Below are positions 1-6,087 of a stretch of 15,998 nt of DNA, in pieces. Positions within the stretch are counted from its first letter, which is position 1, and the number at the start of each line of letters is the position of its first letter. The position numbers and the translations under genes are program-made. Origin of the DNA: Bacteroidota bacterium (GTDB taxonomy: Bacteria; Bacteroidota; Bacteroidia; Flavobacteriales; Weeksellaceae); the NCBI GenBank assembly GCA_023399675.1, contig JAEWOM010000030.1:1-15998 (forward strand), in the 5' to 3' direction. Under the pieces are notes generated by a model. The model searched no databases. It was not told the origin of the DNA and saw nothing but the letters and a program-made list of their open reading frames with translations.

Positions 1-1
1 T

Positions 2-52
2 GGCACGGAAGCGCTCAAAATTGCACTCGAAATAATGAAATTAATCAGTTAA
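2..52 (+). CDS. C-terminal end of an upstream gene, possibly Gfo/Idh/MocA-type oxidoreductase
   Basis: Only the last 16 codons lie in the window. Frame 2 reads GTEALKIALEIMKLIS and then TAA. An acidic-alanine helix of this kind closes many Gfo/Idh/MocA oxidoreductases, but 16 residues cannot establish a family. The stop is 9 bases before the next start codon, so this gene is probably first, or at least upstream, in the same operon as the secreted protein and beta-lactamase that follow. The reading frame is fairly sure; the family is a guess. Confidence 0.35.
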   Translation, partial: GTEALKIALEIMKLIS

Positions 53-61
53 AAAAAATAG

Positions 62-901
62 ATGAAAAGAATTTTCCTAATAGTTCTCACTGCTGTCTTC
101 TCGTGTTCCTTCGCGCAGATTTCAAAATTTGCAGCCCCCAAAATCAAAAAAAAGCAGGAAGTACCTGTTGAATTTACGAGAAATGACGGCAGTACATTCA
201 AAGCATTACTGATGGCGCCTAAGGATAATAAAGGTGAAGACAAAAGCTATATGATTGAGGCCCTTTATGATGAATTTGAATTTAAAATGTCCGCAGACTC
301 TAAGAAAGAAAAGATCGCTGCAAAAGAAATAAAAGGCATTAAGTTTCTGGAAAAGGATGATGACGAAAGTCTCGGAATGGAAAGACTGAAACTGAAAACC
401 ATGAATGTTAACGGTGAGCTTGTAGATAAAGCTTACGATGATTTCGCGCCGTTGCTGTATGACGGAAAAATAAAAATTTATGGAAGCAACGTCGTCAGTT
501 GTTATGAAGGTGGCACCGGGTGCCAGTACCTGTACACCAAGATCTATCTGAAAAACAGAAATTCTGATTATGCGGTAGCGCCTTTGGATTATGACCGTAT
601 TAATCTGTTCAATATTGGTTCTATTGACGATAAAATGTTTGCCGCTCTGAAAGCTGCAGGCAACAATTGTGAAAATTTTAATAAGTATCTGGATGGAGTT
701 GAAGTGCAGTCCAAAAACAAAGCTTTCCGCGAGGAGATGAAGAAAACCGGCAAGGCATATTATAAGGAAGCATTTATAGTTGGCAAAGAGAAAAAACTTT
801 CCGCTCGGCAGACTCAGGAATTACTCGGCAGCAACATGATGCAGCTGTATCTCAATTTTTATGGCGGGTTTGTAGGTGAATACGAAAAAAACTGTCCATA
901 A
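62..901 (+). CDS. secreted protein of unknown function with four mature cysteines
   Basis: This 279-residue protein has a clear Sec signal peptide (residues 1-19: Lys-Arg, a hydrophobic core, then SFAQ as the likely cleavage region), so it should reach the periplasm or beyond. The mature part is Lys- and Glu-rich and mostly beta/alpha mixed by eye, with no catalytic motif that I recognise. Four cysteines remain after cleavage (147, 154, 203 and 278, in CYEGGTGC, NNCEN and KNCP), which could make two disulfides. There is no lipobox and no recognisable C-terminal sorting domain. The TAA stop shares its last base with the ATG of the beta-lactamase gene (TAATG), which suggests translational coupling. 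I do not recognise the family. Start choice is firm because the signal peptide begins there. Confidence 0.85.
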   Translation: MKRIFLIVLTAVFSCSFAQISKFAAPKIKKKQEVPVEFTRNDGSTFKALLMAPKDNKGEDKSYMIEALYDEFEFKMSADSKKEKIAAKEIKGIKFLEKDDDESLGMERLKLKTMNVNGELVDKAYDDFAPLLYDGKIKIYGSNVVSCYEGGTGCQYLYTKIYLKNRNSDYAVAPLDYDRINLFNIGSIDDKMFAALKAAGNNCENFNKYLDGVEVQSKNKAFREEMKKTGKAYYKEAFIVGKEKKLSARQTQELLGSNMMQLYLNFYGGFVGEYEKNCP

Positions 902-1794
902 TGCAGAGAACGTTCTTCTCATTTTGTTTTGTTCTGGTCGCTGCGTTTTGCTTTGGCCAATCTTCTGCTTTAAAAAATACCATTGCAGAAATTACGAAGA
1001 ATCGAAAAGCAACAGTGGCTGTTTCCGTACAGGGAATTGATTTTCCTTTTCAATTTAACAATGAAAACGCGACGAAAAAATTGCCGATGCTCAGTGTCTT
1101 CAAGTTTCATATTGCACTGGCTACTTTGAATTTGGTTGATCAGGGAAAACTGTCGCTTACGCAAAAATTTCTGATTGGCAAATCATATTTGCTTCCAAAT
1201 ACGTACAGTCCGTTACGCGATAAATATCCAAACGGAAATATTGAACTCACACTGGACGAACTCATTTACTATTCCGTTTCCCTGAGTGATAACAATACCA
1301 CGGATTTTCTGCTCAGAATCATCGGCGGAACGCAAACCGTGCAGCAATTTATGAATGCGAAGAAGGTGAAGGATTTTCAGATAAAATATAGTGAGGAACA
1401 GATGCATCTCGGTCCGGAGTATCTCTATCCTAATTACACGACCACGAAATCGCTCAGCAATCTGTACAAAAGGTTTTATAAGGGTAAAATCATCTCCAGG
1501 AAATCAACTGATTATCTGTACAGAATACTGCAAAGCACTACAACCGGTGGCAACAAACTAAAGGAAAAGGTGCCGAAAGGTGCTGTGGCACATAAGACGG
1601 GATCTTCCGGCAAGGATGAAAAGGGACTGACCATAGCGGAAAACGACAGCGGAATTGTCACTCTTCCCAATGGAAAACGGTATGCGATCGCCGTGTTTGT
1701 AAGCGACTCCACAGAATCTTATGAAACGAACTGCGGTATGATTTCGGACATCTCCAAAGCTGTTTGGGATGCGCTTGAGCGCAGAGCTAAATAA
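901..1794 (+). CDS. bla: class A beta-lactamase, subclass A2 (CME/CGA/CIA/PER-like)
   Basis: This is a periplasmic serine beta-lactamase of 297 residues, which hydrolyses the beta-lactam ring of penicillins and probably cephalosporins. A signal peptide occupies about residues 1-20 (ends FCFGQ). The family motifs are in order: SVFK at 65-68 (catalytic Ser70 and Lys73 in Ambler numbering), SDN at 129-131, omega loop EEQMH at 165-169 whose first Glu fits Ambler Glu166 and whose His fits His170 as in PER enzymes, and HKTG at 231-234. The EEQMH-type omega loop and the length place it in subclass A2, typical of chromosomal enzymes in Chryseobacterium and Elizabethkingia. All catalytic residues are present, so it should be active. 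The substrate range cannot be read from sequence. It overlaps the upstream gene by one base and is followed 41 bases later by an M23 peptidase. No mobile element is nearby, so it looks native. Confidence 0.95.
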   Translation: MQRTFFSFCFVLVAAFCFGQSSALKNTIAEITKNRKATVAVSVQGIDFPFQFNNENATKKLPMLSVFKFHIALATLNLVDQGKLSLTQKFLIGKSYLLPNTYSPLRDKYPNGNIELTLDELIYYSVSLSDNNTTDFLLRIIGGTQTVQQFMNAKKVKDFQIKYSEEQMHLGPEYLYPNYTTTKSLSNLYKRFYKGKIISRKSTDYLYRILQSTTTGGNKLKEKVPKGAVAHKTGSSGKDEKGLTIAENDSGIVTLPNGKRYAIAVFVSDSTESYETNCGMISDISKAVWDALERRAK

Positions 1795-1835
1795 AAGATT
1801 TGTTTCGGCAGGGTTTTCGCATCTGTGAGCGCACA

Positions 1836-2660
1836 ATGTATAAATTATTACAAATATTGCTGCTCGCGGTTTTTACTGTATTTCATGCGCAGGAATCGAC
1901 AGACTGGGATATCCGCTTTTATCACGAAATGAAAGATGGTCAGGCGTTTGTGTATGCGGATAACAGTGAATTCGCGCCTATGTCTGCAGAATTCAAATTT
2001 ACACTCGAGAATATGACAACTTCGCTGAAAGACGGGTCCACCGTGATTATTCCGCCGCAAGCGAAAAAAGTACTCGTCAGTACGCTCACACCTGTAAAAC
2101 CTAAATCTTCAATTGCATTCAGATATTCGATGGGGATTAACATCGGCAATACTTTGCAGCACGAATATGATCAGGATCATGTTTATCAGTTGCCGTTCGC
2201 TGCCGGAAAAACGCAAAAAATCTTTCAGGGATATCATGGCAAATTTTCCCATCAGAATGTAAAGGCACTTGATTTTGATTTGAAGGAAGGTGAAGAAGTT
2301 TATGCAGCACGAGGCGGCGTTGTAGTTGAAATGGTGGAGCATCACAACAGAAGCTGTGCACAACTGAACTGTGCGAAATATAATAACAAAATCGTCATTA
2401 TGCATGAAGACGGAACTTTTGCCGATTACTCGCACCTGAAACTGAACGGTTCAGCGGTAAAAAAAGGAGATTCGGTAAAGGTAGGACAACTGATCGGTTA
2501 TAGCGGAAGTACCGGTTTTGCAACCGGACCGCATTTGCATTTCGGTGTTTATCTGCCACGTATTGACGGTAGCCGCGATTATATCGAGACTAAATTTCAA
2601 ACAGCTGCTTCACCTGCTGAACTGCTGACAGAAGGCCGCTCCTATCAAAGGAAAAAGTAG
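1836..2660 (+). CDS. M23 (LytM/lysostaphin-type) peptidoglycan endopeptidase
   Basis: An exported zinc metallopeptidase expected to cut peptidoglycan cross-links or to act as an activator domain. I start it at the ATG at 1836, giving 274 residues, because that ATG opens a signal peptide (ends VFHAQ, about residue 19); a longer frame from a TTG at 1800 adds a polar leader that makes no sense. The N-terminal 100 residues have no recognised domain. The M23 domain covers about 130-250. Zinc and catalytic residues are present: His139 and Asp146 (SHQNVKALDF), His200 (YSHL), and His233 and His235 (GPHLHFGV). Having all of these argues for an active enzyme rather than a degenerate EnvC/NlpD-like regulator. 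It lies 41 bases downstream of the beta-lactamase gene on the same strand with no terminator between, so the two are probably cotranscribed. Confidence 0.92.
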   Translation: MYKLLQILLLAVFTVFHAQESTDWDIRFYHEMKDGQAFVYADNSEFAPMSAEFKFTLENMTTSLKDGSTVIIPPQAKKVLVSTLTPVKPKSSIAFRYSMGINIGNTLQHEYDQDHVYQLPFAAGKTQKIFQGYHGKFSHQNVKALDFDLKEGEEVYAARGGVVVEMVEHHNRSCAQLNCAKYNNKIVIMHEDGTFADYSHLKLNGSAVKKGDSVKVGQLIGYSGSTGFATGPHLHFGVYLPRIDGSRDYIETKFQTAASPAELLTEGRSYQRKK

Positions 2661-2706
2661 GGTTGATTCCATCGTTTTTACTGAAATTCTGTTTAATTTG
2701 CGTTCA

Positions 2707-3108
2707 ATGAAAATTAAAGAACTGGAAAATATTCTGCTGTGTACCCCTTCTGTATCCGGGAATACTTTCGGTGTTGTTGCGCTGATGATTCTGGCAGGAA
2801 TACTCGGTGGCACCTGCCTGATTTTAGGACTCGGTCTGATGCTGGAAAGCTGGCTTGGTTATCAGATTTTTCTTAACAGTATCACTTCAGGAATCGGCGT
2901 TACTGTGCGTGATGATCGGCGGGCATCTGTCGCAATGATGTTTGGGCTGATCTGTCTGATTCTCGCCGTTATCTTTTTAGGCGTATGGAGAATCTGTAAA
3001 ATGGTCTTACGAAGAAACCAGTTTATTATCGATCTGGAAGATTGGATTGAAGCGAATATTTCACCGGTACCGAATAAATCGGGCAGGAGAAAGCCGGACA
3101 AAAAGTAA
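2707..3108 (+). CDS. small membrane protein, two predicted helices
   Basis: A 133-residue protein of unknown function. Two hydrophobic segments (about 22-46 and 75-97) flank a short soluble loop containing RDDRR. The C-terminal 35 residues are polar and end in a basic tail (SGRRKPDKK), probably cytoplasmic. The ATG at 2707 is preferred over an in-frame TTG at 2698. The bases just before it (TTAATTTG at 2693-2700) are close to a Bacteroidota -7 box, which would leave only six bases before the ATG, so it may have its own promoter and an almost leaderless message. It is followed by a convergent cytidine deaminase gene. No family recognised. Confidence 0.8.
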   Translation: MKIKELENILLCTPSVSGNTFGVVALMILAGILGGTCLILGLGLMLESWLGYQIFLNSITSGIGVTVRDDRRASVAMMFGLICLILAVIFLGVWRICKMVLRRNQFIIDLEDWIEANISPVPNKSGRRKPDKK

Positions 3109-3139
3109 AATTCGCCAAACAAAAAATGTCAGGCGAATT
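3109..3139. terminator. possible terminator hairpin between convergent genes
   Basis: AATTCGCC (3109-3116) pairs perfectly with GGCGAATT (3132-3139) around a 15-base A-rich loop. It starts directly after the stop of the upstream + strand gene. The bases after it are T-rich only on the minus strand, so a terminator role for cdd is as likely as for the + strand gene. Confidence 0.4.
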
Positions 3140-3162
3140 CCACTTTAAAATAAACTATTGAG

Positions 3163-3198
3163 AACCGGATTTTCTTCCTTTCGGAAAATGTTCCGGTT
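3163..3198. other. second hairpin in the convergent spacer
   Basis: AACCGGA (3163-3169) pairs with TCCGGTT (3192-3198), and inside it TTTTC pairs with GAAAA with a 3-base bulge. There is no T run on either side. It may be a transcript-end stabilising structure rather than a classical terminator. Confidence 0.35.
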
Positions 3199-3239
3199 AT
3201 GTAAATCGCAGCAAAAGTCCTGCCAAAACATCGAAGTCT

Positions 3240-3722
3240 TTACAGAAACGAACCGTCAAAATTGAACGGCAGCAGATCCTTAACAGAGCTGACCGTGATT
3301 ACTTCACCATCAAGTGAAGCAAAACTTATTTCGATAGGTGTTCCCTGTTTGGTTTCATACTCCAGAATACTTTGGCGGCATGCACCGCAGGGTGGAGTAG
3401 CCGGTAAATTCGACTTTGCTTTCCGAGGTCCGCCGGTAACGAAAAGTTTGGATATTTTCTGATCCGGATAATTGGCGGCGGTCCAAAAAATCGCTGCCCG
3501 CTCTGCGCACAGGCCACTCGGATACGCGGCATTTTCCTGATTATTCGCACTGACCAGTTCTCCATTTTCCAGCTGAATAACGCATCCCACCTGGAAATCT
3601 GAATAGGGGGCATACGCTTTTTCTCTCGCGGAAAGTGCTTTTTCGAATAGCTTTCTATCGTCATTGCTCAGTTCCTCTGCCGAATTAAAACATTGATATT
3701 TTATCTTAATTTCTTTCTCCAT
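3240..3722 (-). CDS. cdd: cytidine deaminase
   Basis: Zinc-dependent deamination of cytidine and deoxycytidine to uridine and deoxyuridine in pyrimidine salvage, in the cytoplasm. The 160-residue length is a little above the usual ~130-residue tetrameric form. Zinc-site motifs are intact: CAE at 72-74 (Cys ligand and proton-shuttling Glu) and PCGAC at 111-115 (two Cys ligands), the three-cysteine pattern of homotetrameric enzymes. The YAPYSDFQVGC stretch (37-47) and the NxENAAYPSGLCAERAA region are typical substrate-binding segments. I start at the ATG at 3722: the frame stays open upstream to 3839, but that extension overlaps the promoter and the divergent gene's region. Transcribed divergently from the ene-reductase gene. 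Confidence 0.93.
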   Translation of the reverse strand: MEKEIKIKYQCFNSAEELSNDDRKLFEKALSAREKAYAPYSDFQVGCVIQLENGELVSANNQENAAYPSGLCAERAAIFWTAANYPDQKISKLFVTGGPRKAKSNLPATPPCGACRQSILEYETKQGTPIEISFASLDGEVITVSSVKDLLPFNFDGSFL

Positions 3723-3740
3723 TTGAAAATTTAAGGATAT

Positions 3741-3771
3741 TAAAGGTAAGTTATTTTTGAAATTATGCAAC
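3741..3771 (-). promoter_or_regulatory. promoter of cdd (Bacteroidota type)
   Basis: On the minus strand TACCTTTA (3741-3748) matches TAnnTTTG at all but the last base, and GTTG (3768-3771) sits 19 bases upstream as the -33 element. It lies 18 bases before the cdd ATG and inside the divergent spacer. Confidence 0.55.
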
Positions 3772-3803
3772 TGATTTGGCGGACACTTTCTTTGAATAAC
3801 CAT

Positions 3804-3811
3804 TACTTTTG
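3804..3811 (+). promoter_or_regulatory. -7 box of the ene-reductase promoter
   Basis: TACTTTTG is an exact TAnnTTTG box, 16 bases before the ATG at 3828. The nearest upstream TTTG (3775-3778) is 25 bases away, slightly too far for a normal -33 element, so that half is unsure. Confidence 0.6.
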
Positions 3812-3827
3812 CGGAATAATTTACGCT

Positions 3828-4874
3828 ATGCTGTATCAACCAATCAAATTTCGAAATCTTACGCTGCAGAACCGGATCGTCATGTCGCCCATGTGTATGT
3901 ATTCAGCTGATCAGGGTGTTCCGAATGATTTTCATTTCGTGCATTATTGCAGCCGGGCCCAGGGCGGAACGGCACTTATCATGGTGGAAGCGACCGGTGT
4001 TGTACCTGAAGGGCGAATTACCCATAAATGTACCGGAATCTGGAATGATCAGCAAGTTGATGCGTTTAGGAAAATCAATGAATTTATTCATGCGCAAAGC
4101 GGGAGCAAAACGGGAATTCAGTTGGCGCACGCAGGAAGAAAGGCCAGTACCTGGAACGGTAAACAGCTACAGCAGGAAGAAGGTTGGCAAACAGTTGCAC
4201 CGTCTGCGATTCCGTACAAGCCGGATGAAATACTGCCTCATGCGCTCAGCAAACCGGAAATTCAGGAAGTCATTGAAAATTTCAGGAAAGTTGCAGTAAA
4301 TGCGCTGAATGCCGGCTTCGATGTTCTTGAAATACATGCTGCGCACGGTTACCTTCTGCATCAGTTTTTGTCACCAATTTCTAATGAGCGTACAGATGAA
4401 TACGGCGGTTCGTTTGATAACCGATGCCGACTTTTACTTGAAGTGGTTGATGCAGTAAACAGCGTGCTGGATGAAAATCATCCATTGTTCGTAAGGATTT
4501 CTGCAACAGACTATGCAGATGGTGGCTGGGATCTGGAAAGCAGCATCAGGCTGGCCGGAATACTGAAAATGCATGATGTTGATCTTGTGGATGTTTCAAG
4601 CGGCGGAAACGTACACGGTGCAAAAATTACTTTGTTTGACGGCTATCAGGTCCCTTTTGCGAAAGCCATCCGGGAAGAAGCAGAGATTGCAACGGGCGCT
4701 GTCGGGCTCATTACAGAAATTGAACAGGCGGATGAAATCTTACAGGAAGGCAGTGCTGATCTGATTTTCCTCGGACGCGAACTGCTTCGAAATCCATATT
4801 TTGCGGTGCAGGGTTCCTTTAAAATGGAGCAGGATTGCGCCTTTCCGCACCAATATTCACGGGCTAAATTATGA
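3828..4874 (+). CDS. namA: YqjM/NamA-type NADPH dehydrogenase (old yellow enzyme family)
   Basis: An FMN-containing ene-reductase that reduces activated C=C bonds (enals, enones, nitro compounds) using NAD(P)H, in the cytoplasm; its physiological substrate is usually unknown. The 348 residues run the length of a TIM barrel. Signature stretches match YqjM: MSPMCMYS at 19-26 (Cys23 tunes FMN, Tyr25), GIQLAHAGRKA at 96-106, HAAHGYLLHQFLSP with His170 and His173 as substrate anchors, NERTDEYGGS, and ATGAVG plus GRELLRNP near the phosphate-binding end. An extra segment (about 108-121, ending GW) relative to Bacillus YqjM resembles the XenA branch. The ATG at 3828 is chosen because homology starts immediately with LYQPIKF; the frame continues open upstream without conserved sequence. 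Confidence 0.94.
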   Translation: MLYQPIKFRNLTLQNRIVMSPMCMYSADQGVPNDFHFVHYCSRAQGGTALIMVEATGVVPEGRITHKCTGIWNDQQVDAFRKINEFIHAQSGSKTGIQLAHAGRKASTWNGKQLQQEEGWQTVAPSAIPYKPDEILPHALSKPEIQEVIENFRKVAVNALNAGFDVLEIHAAHGYLLHQFLSPISNERTDEYGGSFDNRCRLLLEVVDAVNSVLDENHPLFVRISATDYADGGWDLESSIRLAGILKMHDVDLVDVSSGGNVHGAKITLFDGYQVPFAKAIREEAEIATGAVGLITEIEQADEILQEGSADLIFLGRELLRNPYFAVQGSFKMEQDCAFPHQYSRAKL

Positions 4875-4907
4875 TTTGGAAGTTTGCGGGATTTCTTTGT
4901 TACTTTG
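4875..4907 (+). promoter_or_regulatory. promoter of the DUF2752/CCC pair
   Basis: TTTG (4875-4878) and TTACTTTG (4900-4907) are 21 bases apart, fitting the -33 and -7 elements except for T instead of A at the second -7 position. It begins immediately after the ene-reductase stop, and AAGGAA lies just before the ATG at 4921. Confidence 0.5.
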
Positions 4908-4920
4908 AAAAAAAGGAATT

Positions 4921-5205
4921 ATGAACCTCGAAGACTGGATGCTGCCCTGTCCCACGAAAAAAATTTTCGGAATCGACTGTTTCGGATGCGGAGCACAGCG
5001 TGCAATGGCATTGGTTCTGGAAGGTCGGTTTGCTGATGCATTTCAGCTTTTTCCGGCTGTTTATACCACCATTATCTTCTTGGTGCTGGCTGTAATAACC
5101 CTTGTGCACCGCAGGAGGAGTTACGGCGTTCCTTTGGTCATAATCGGAATTATTAACGTGTTGATTATGATTTTTTCCTACTTTTACAAACACGACTTCA
5201 TTTAA
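4921..5205 (+). CDS. DUF2752 family membrane protein
   Basis: A 94-residue membrane protein. The N-terminus carries the DUF2752 pattern: CP (Cys10), then GIDCFGCGAQRA at 17-28 with Cys20 and Cys23, followed by an alanine-rich helix (LEGRFADAF). Two hydrophobic helices follow (about 46-63 and 68-88), separated by a basic HRRR turn. The conserved cysteines may bind metal or form disulfides; the biochemical role of the family is not known. It is followed 23 bases later by a CCC-type membrane protein. I recall this pairing in other flavobacteria, which suggests a joint membrane role. Confidence 0.85.
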   Translation: MNLEDWMLPCPTKKIFGIDCFGCGAQRAMALVLEGRFADAFQLFPAVYTTIIFLVLAVITLVHRRRSYGVPLVIIGIINVLIMIFSYFYKHDFI

Positions 5206-5228
5206 AATAAACTGTAAAAATTAAAATT

Positions 5229-5561
5229 ATGAACCAACAAAAACTTCCAAATGCAACCGCTGTTCTGGTTTTGGGAATTCTGTCTCTGGTAGGCTGTTTC
5301 TGTTACGGACTTCCGGGAATGATCCTTGGCGCGATCGGTCTGATGCTGGCTAACAAGGATGAAAAACTGTATCGGCAGAATCCGACCATGTATTCTGATT
5401 ACGGCAACCTGAAAGCAGGAAAGATCCTGTCGATTATCGGACTGGTATTAGGCTTACTGACGCTTGCCATGATGGTTTTCTACGTCGCATACTTTGGCTG
5501 GGAAACGGTGACTAATCCTGAACTGATGCAGGAAAGAATCCGCGAAATGCAGGGAACGTAA
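5229..5561 (+). CDS. CCC-motif-type (DUF4190-like) membrane protein
   Basis: A 110-residue protein that starts QQKLPNATAVLVLGILSL, the typical opening of the flavobacterial CCC-motif membrane proteins. The first helix covers about 11-41 with a kink, then comes the conserved cytoplasmic stretch NKDEKLYRQNP..Y..YGNLKAGK, and a second helix at about 66-88. In this copy the cysteine cluster reads C-F-C (Cys23 and Cys25), with Phe in the middle position. The function of the family is unknown. It probably shares a transcript with the DUF2752 gene and ends at the terminator 21 bases downstream. Confidence 0.85.
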   Translation: MNQQKLPNATAVLVLGILSLVGCFCYGLPGMILGAIGLMLANKDEKLYRQNPTMYSDYGNLKAGKILSIIGLVLGLLTLAMMVFYVAYFGWETVTNPELMQERIREMQGT

Positions 5562-5581
5562 AATACCTGAAAAAGAATATG

Positions 5582-5610
5582 AACCCGGGCTGTGTCCGGG
5601 TTTTTTATTT
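5582..5610 (+). terminator. rho-independent terminator
   Basis: AACCCGG (5582-5588) pairs with CCGGGTT (5596-5602) around a 7-base loop and is followed by TTTTATTT. It closes the DUF2752/CCC operon. Confidence 0.85.
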
Positions 5611-5642
5611 ACAACTGAAAAAGGGAGTCAACCGGGCAGAAA

Positions 5643-5909
5643 TTACCGGTTCTGTCGCGGAAATAATGTCCACTTCCGTTCTTCTTCAATCTTCAGTAAT
5701 TGATTGTTCACAAGGTCTTCCACGAAATGATCTTCATGATCGAAGCGAAGGGTAATATTTTCGAATGTTGATTTGCGGATAGAGTAGGCCTCCATGAAAT
5801 CAGCGTTTTTTCTGAAATTCTGAACATCGCTCTTGCGCATCCATCGTACAAATTCACCATTGGATTCGGCTGAAATGCTCTTATTTCGGCTGATTAAAGT
5901 AAATTTCAT
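5643..5909 (-). CDS. small protein of unknown function
   Basis: An 88-residue soluble protein from the ATG at 5909 (an upstream in-frame ATG at 5930 would begin inside or before the promoter box). It has no signal peptide or membrane segment, and is rich in Arg, Lys, Asp, Glu and Phe, with a WMRKSD..NFRKNADF segment in the middle and RKWTLFPRQ at the end. I do not recognise a family. An exact -7 box lies five bases before the ATG, which supports both the start and the reality of the gene. It diverges from lpdA and converges with the CCC gene's terminator. Confidence 0.7.
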   Translation of the reverse strand: MKFTLISRNKSISAESNGEFVRWMRKSDVQNFRKNADFMEAYSIRKSTFENITLRFDHEDHFVEDLVNNQLLKIEEERKWTLFPRQNR

Positions 5910-5914
5910 CAGTG

Positions 5915-5922
5915 CAAAAATA
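5915..5922 (-). promoter_or_regulatory. -7 box giving a leaderless message
   Basis: The minus strand reads TATTTTTG, an exact TAnnTTTG box. Only five bases (CACTG) separate it from the ATG at 5909, so transcription would start at or within a base or two of the start codon. No convincing TTTG is seen at -33. Confidence 0.6.
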
Positions 5923-5949
5923 CAATTCAATTATGTTAAATCGGCAGCG

Positions 5950-5986
5950 TTCTTCGAATATTAATAAATAATTAATTTTTGAAGAA
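5950..5986. promoter_or_regulatory. long imperfect inverted repeat in the divergent spacer
   Basis: TTCTTCGAA (5950-5958) pairs with TTTGAAGAA (5978-5986), allowing one G-T pair. After one mismatch ATTAAT pairs with ATTAAT (60-65 with 71-76) around a 5-base loop. It lies just upstream of the small gene's promoter and about 100 bases before lpdA. It could be an operator or a structural element. Confidence 0.45.
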
Positions 5987-6063
5987 AAACAGAAATTCCT
6001 GCAGCTGATTCTCCTGCTCAGAACGCTTGCAGTTTATGCTCAATTGATTCTTCTAAAAATCCG

Positions 6064-6071
6064 TAAATTCG
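6064..6071 (+). promoter_or_regulatory. possible -7 box of lpdA
   Basis: TAAATTCG matches TAnnTTTG at seven of eight positions, 16 bases before the ATG at 6088. No well-spaced -33 TTTG was found, so this is weak. Confidence 0.3.
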
Positions 6072-6087
6072 CAAAAATTTAAAATTC

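Noticed and set aside
901..1794. Beta-lactamase gene as a recently acquired resistance gene
   Set aside because: No integrase, IS, integron site or change in base composition is visible; the subclass and the tight operon fit a native chromosomal gene.
2109..2435. 108-codon open frame on the minus strand
   Set aside because: It is antisense to the M23 catalytic region; no recognisable protein features.
3262..3462. 66-codon + strand frame over cdd
   Set aside because: Antisense to the zinc-site motifs of cytidine deaminase; no independent support.
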